From Parasphingopyxis sp. (GTDB taxonomy: Bacteria; Pseudomonadota; Alphaproteobacteria; Sphingomonadales; Sphingomonadaceae), in assembly GCF_028279465.1 (NCBI RefSeq), contig NZ_JANQNS010000009.1, forward strand, positions 1-64,000: a stretch of DNA of 64,000 nt, in the 5' to 3' direction. The position numbers and the translations under genes are program-made. A model generated the notes under the pieces. It saw nothing but the letters and a program-made list of their open reading frames with translations, was not told the DNA's origin and searched no databases. Every line of letters begins with the position of its first letter. The first letter of the stretch is position 1. This document shows, in pieces, positions 61,390 through 64,000 of the stretch.

Positions 61390-63151
61390 GGTGGCGGAGA
61401 ATACGCGCGCCGACATCGAGACGATCGAAACCTATCTTGAGATACCGATACCGGAGTCGGACCGGCTGATCCTCGAGGAAAGCCGGCGGATTACCGGGCC
61501 GGGCATGATTTGGGACCGGCGCGGGGCGCTGCTCGATATTCTCGTCGAGGGGTTTGACAAGGCGGCGGTGGTCGCCGCCTGGGAATCCGATATGCAGCGC
61601 GTGCTCGATGCGCTGGGCTGGACGGGCAGCCGGCGCATCTCGCGGATCTTCGAAAATGGCGTGACGCTGATGATCTCTGCCCCGGCGGACCTGCTCTACA
61701 GCGCCGTGTTCGCGATCGAGACGGCCTGGCATTTCACGGCGAACGCATTGCTCGGCGAGGCGCCGGACGATTTCGAGAGCATGATTGCCGATCTCGAAAC
61801 GGTCATCGCGATGGAGCGCAACCCCCCGCTGATCGCCCTGGAGCGCGCAGCAACGGAGTGCGGCATCGATTTTCTAAGCGACGACGATCATGTTTCGCTC
61901 GGCCATGGCACGGGGTCTGTCGTCTGGGGTGTGGGTGAACTGCCCGATCCCGACGCAGTCGACTGGGGTTCGTTGCACAATCTGCCGGTCGCGTTGATTA
62001 CGGGCACCAACGGCAAGTCGACGAGCGTGCGGCTGAGCGCGGCAATCGGCGAGGCGGCGGGCCTCGTCGCGGGGTCGACCTCCACCGACTATGTGAAGCT
62101 TGGCGACGATATCCTCGATTATGGCGATTATTCCGGGCCGGGCGGCGCGCGTATGCTGCTGCGCGACAAGCGGCTGGAAATCGCGTTTTTGGAAACTGCA
62201 CGTGGCGGCATTTTGCGTCGGGGTCTGCCGCTCTTTCAGGCGCGCACGGCGCTCGTGACCAACATCGCCAACGACCATCTCGGCCAATATGGCGTGAATA
62301 CGGTCGAAGCGCTGGCCCAGGCCAAGTTCGCCGTCGCGCGTGCCGTTTCGAAGGACGGTGTGCTCGTGCTGAATGCCGACGACCCGCTCGTGGTCGAGAA
62401 TGGCGAGAAGTTCGACAAGACCAAATGCTGGTTTGCGCTCTCGCCGGATAATCTGAAGATCGTGGCGGCGTGGGAGAAGGGCGCGCCCTGCTGCTGGTAT
62501 GAGGCGGAGGCCATCCGCTATTTCGACGGCACCGATATCGCCTTGCGGATAGCTGTCGCCGATATCCCGATCACCATGGATGGCGCGGCGGCGTTCAACG
62601 TGCAGAATGCAATGGGCGCGATGGGCCTCGCCAAGGCGATGGGCATCGACAATGCCGCAATCGAGAAGGGCCTGACCACATTCACGGCCTCGCCGGACGA
62701 TAATCCCGGCCGGTGCAATGAATTCGACGTGAAAGACGCGCGGCTATTCGTCGATTTCGCGCATAATCCGCATGCGATTGGGGCCATGTCGAGCCTGCTC
62801 GATAATCTCTCGGCCAACCGCAAATATCTGATGATCTGCCAGGCCGGCGATCGGTCCGATGCCGAAATCGGCGAATTGACGCGCGGTGCGATCGGCTTCG
62901 GGCCCGATCAGGCCGTGATCGTGGAACTGTCGGACTATCTGCGTGGTCGCGAGCCCGGCGAGGTTCCGGCGCTGATCGAAGCGGCTTGCGTCGACTCGGG
63001 CATCGGGAAAGACCGGATCGTCCATGTCGGGTCCTCGGCCGAAGGCGCGCGATATATTCTTGATGCGATCGGGGAGGGCGATGTCGGGCTGCTGCTGGCG
63101 CTGGCGGATCGCGACGAGGTGTTCGAACTGATCCGCGCGGCCCAACACTAG
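61379..63151 (+). CDS. Stand-alone Mur-ligase-family paralogue of cyanophycin synthetase
   Basis: This 590-residue protein has a Mur-ligase ATP loop TGTNGKST (about 206-213), the ETARGGILRRGL motif shared with CphA and a C-terminal ligase domain with DFAHNPHAIGAM. There is no ATP-grasp domain. The first 190 residues are of unknown fold but carry PGMIWDRRGALLDI, which faintly recalls the CphA N-terminal part. It overlaps the end of cphA by 11 nt, so the two are made together. It may extend a peptide in the same pathway, prime the polymer or make a related product. An alternative GTG start is at 61391. Confidence 0.85.
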   Translation: MATEVAENTRADIETIETYLEIPIPESDRLILEESRRITGPGMIWDRRGALLDILVEGFDKAAVVAAWESDMQRVLDALGWTGSRRISRIFENGVTLMISAPADLLYSAVFAIETAWHFTANALLGEAPDDFESMIADLETVIAMERNPPLIALERAATECGIDFLSDDDHVSLGHGTGSVVWGVGELPDPDAVDWGSLHNLPVALITGTNGKSTSVRLSAAIGEAAGLVAGSTSTDYVKLGDDILDYGDYSGPGGARMLLRDKRLEIAFLETARGGILRRGLPLFQARTALVTNIANDHLGQYGVNTVEALAQAKFAVARAVSKDGVLVLNADDPLVVENGEKFDKTKCWFALSPDNLKIVAAWEKGAPCCWYEAEAIRYFDGTDIALRIAVADIPITMDGAAAFNVQNAMGAMGLAKAMGIDNAAIEKGLTTFTASPDDNPGRCNEFDVKDARLFVDFAHNPHAIGAMSSLLDNLSANRKYLMICQAGDRSDAEIGELTRGAIGFGPDQAVIVELSDYLRGREPGEVPALIEAACVDSGIGKDRIVHVGSSAEGARYILDAIGEGDVGLLLALADRDEVFELIRAAQH

Positions 63152-63152
63152 G

Positions 63153-64000
63153 CTAGCGGCAGGGTTCGAAAACCGCCGTCATCATCTGCATGTCATCCGA
63201 TACCGCTGCTCGCTTCATACCGTCCGAGTTATAGAGCATGGCAATCTCGCCGCTGCGCAACACCGCGATCGCGCCGCCATCGCCGCCCAGGCTTTCGACA
63301 TCATCCAGCATCGCCCAGAGCGCTTGTTCCAACGTATCGCCGGCAAGCTTGAACCGGTTCGCCGCAGTTAGCGCGCCGCCCGCGCGAATAAAATGCTCGC
63401 CGGTGCCGGTGCAGGAGATGGCGACGTCCTGATCGGCCCATGTCCCGACGCCGATAATCGGCGTGTCGCCCACGCGCCCTGCAGGTTTTCCGAAAACTCC
63501 GCCCGTCGATGTCGCGGAGGCCAGATTGCCATGTATGTCCAACGCGACCGCGCCAACCGTGCCATGGACCATATCGCGCACGCTGACATCCTCTTCGCTC
63601 ACACCGACCGGGAGGACGTAATAGTCACCCGCTTCATCGATTGTTTCAAAGCCCTCTTGTGTCGCAAAGGCGTTCGCGCCCGCCCCGGCCAGCATGACGC
63701 TGGCCGACCGTTCCATGACCCCACGCGCCACTTCGACCGGGCTGACGACATCGCGGATCGCGGCGACCGCACCGGCATTGCGTGTCGCGCCGTCCATGAT
63801 GCTGGCATCCAGCTCGACCGCACCCGATGTGTTGCGCGCCGAGCCCTTGCCGGCGACATAGAGCCCCGAAACCTCCATCTCACGGACCATGGATTCGACG
63901 ACATCGAGGCCGGTCCGGCCGCCCCGCAACATCGCCTCCCCTTGGGCAGTCAGCTCGGCCAGATGCGCTTCGACTGGCGCATAATCCGCACCGAGCTTAG
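63153..64000 (-). CDS. iaaA: Isoaspartyl peptidase/L-asparaginase (Ntn hydrolase), 5' end outside the window
   Basis: The visible 3' part codes for a plant-type asparaginase that is cut by self-cleavage before the threonine of HGTVGAVALD. The N-terminal segment GKGSARNTSGAVELDASIMDG and the TSTGGVFGKPAGRVGDTPIIG region are typical. The frame is open to base 64000, beyond the ATG at 63932, with coding-like GLDVVESMVREME and upstream residues, so the start is outside the window. The enzyme splits beta-aspartyl dipeptides such as beta-Asp-Arg, the last step in cyanophycin use. It converges on the Mur-ligase-like gene with a 1-nt gap. Confidence 0.9.
   Translation of the reverse strand, partial: KLGADYAPVEAHLAELTAQGEAMLRGGRTGLDVVESMVREMEVSGLYVAGKGSARNTSGAVELDASIMDGATRNAGAVAAIRDVVSPVEVARGVMERSASVMLAGAGANAFATQEGFETIDEAGDYYVLPVGVSEEDVSVRDMVHGTVGAVALDIHGNLASATSTGGVFGKPAGRVGDTPIIGVGTWADQDVAISCTGTGEHFIRAGGALTAANRFKLAGDTLEQALWAMLDDVESLGGDGGAIAVLRSGEIAMLYNSDGMKRAAVSDDMQMMTAVFEPCR

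Overview
The window looks like a chromosomal segment from a sphingomonad-type alphaproteobacterium (order Sphingomonadales). This is inferred from the high GC content, the rRNA operon ending 23S-5S-initiator tRNA(Met), three large TonB-dependent receptors of the kind abundant in that order, and the paired acyl-CoA, CaiB/BaiF and GMC oxidoreductase genes. No phage, insertion sequence, integrase or CRISPR array was seen.

Layout. (1) 1-890: the 3' end of an rRNA operon (23S tail, 5S, initiator tRNA, terminator). (2) 1005-8207: general metabolism. This holds a GCS2-type glutamate-cysteine ligase overlapping an M14 aspartoacylase-like gene, YdcH, the tRNA hydroxylase TrhO, a GST, a double-PilZ protein, and a CaiB/BaiF CoA-transferase overlapping a zeta-class GST. 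(3) 8242-30967: lipid, terpenoid or steroid-like catabolism. This holds two TonB receptors, an acyl-CoA synthetase, a class I cytochrome P450, two GMC oxidoreductases, two SDRs, a thiolase, an acyl-CoA dehydrogenase, an AMACR-type racemase, a putidaredoxin-reductase-type flavoprotein and a nitronate monooxygenase-like protein. A fragment of a second P450 gene survives at 16772-16846 next to an unrecognised gene. (4) 30964-39539: a membrane-anchored sulfatase, a tripartite RND efflux system and a TetR regulator.

(5) 39546-51111: the most system-like part. It contains HyuA/HyuB ATP-dependent hydrolase subunits, an HMG-CoA lyase, a CaiB/BaiF CoA-transferase, an isochorismatase-fold amidohydrolase, an Asp/Glu/hydantoin racemase-family protein without the usual cysteines, two tandem SnoaL-like proteins and a TonB receptor. 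A GntR-type regulator gene sits inside the group. The same palindrome, TTGTATACAA, lies in both divergent promoter regions (44421-44432 and 46941-46950), so the whole group is predicted to be one regulon. I read it as an uncharacterised uptake and degradation pathway for a cyclic amide, imide or hydantoin-like compound; the substrate cannot be read from sequence. (6) 51187-55753: an acyl-CoA dehydrogenase, a GNAT protein, a GFO/IDH/MOCA oxidoreductase, an aldo/keto reductase and a TauD-like dioxygenase. (7) 55760-64000: a cyanophycin module with an SSS-family transporter, cyanophycinase, cyanophycin synthetase, a stand-alone Mur-ligase-type paralogue and an isoaspartyl peptidase cut by the window edge. 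The cyanophycin synthetase appears to begin at an ATC codon: its conserved N-terminus and a well-placed ribosome binding site lie upstream of the first ordinary start codon.

Regulation visible in the DNA: a 44-bp imperfect inverted repeat between tetR and the GMC/SDR operon (14313-14356); a 14-bp perfect palindrome before the acyl-CoA synthetase/P450 operon (10304-10317); TTGACG/CGTCAA inverted repeats between thiolase and acyl-CoA dehydrogenase (19941-19960) and before a TonB receptor (22881-22898); and a 12-bp palindrome at the start of the second tetR (38851-38862).
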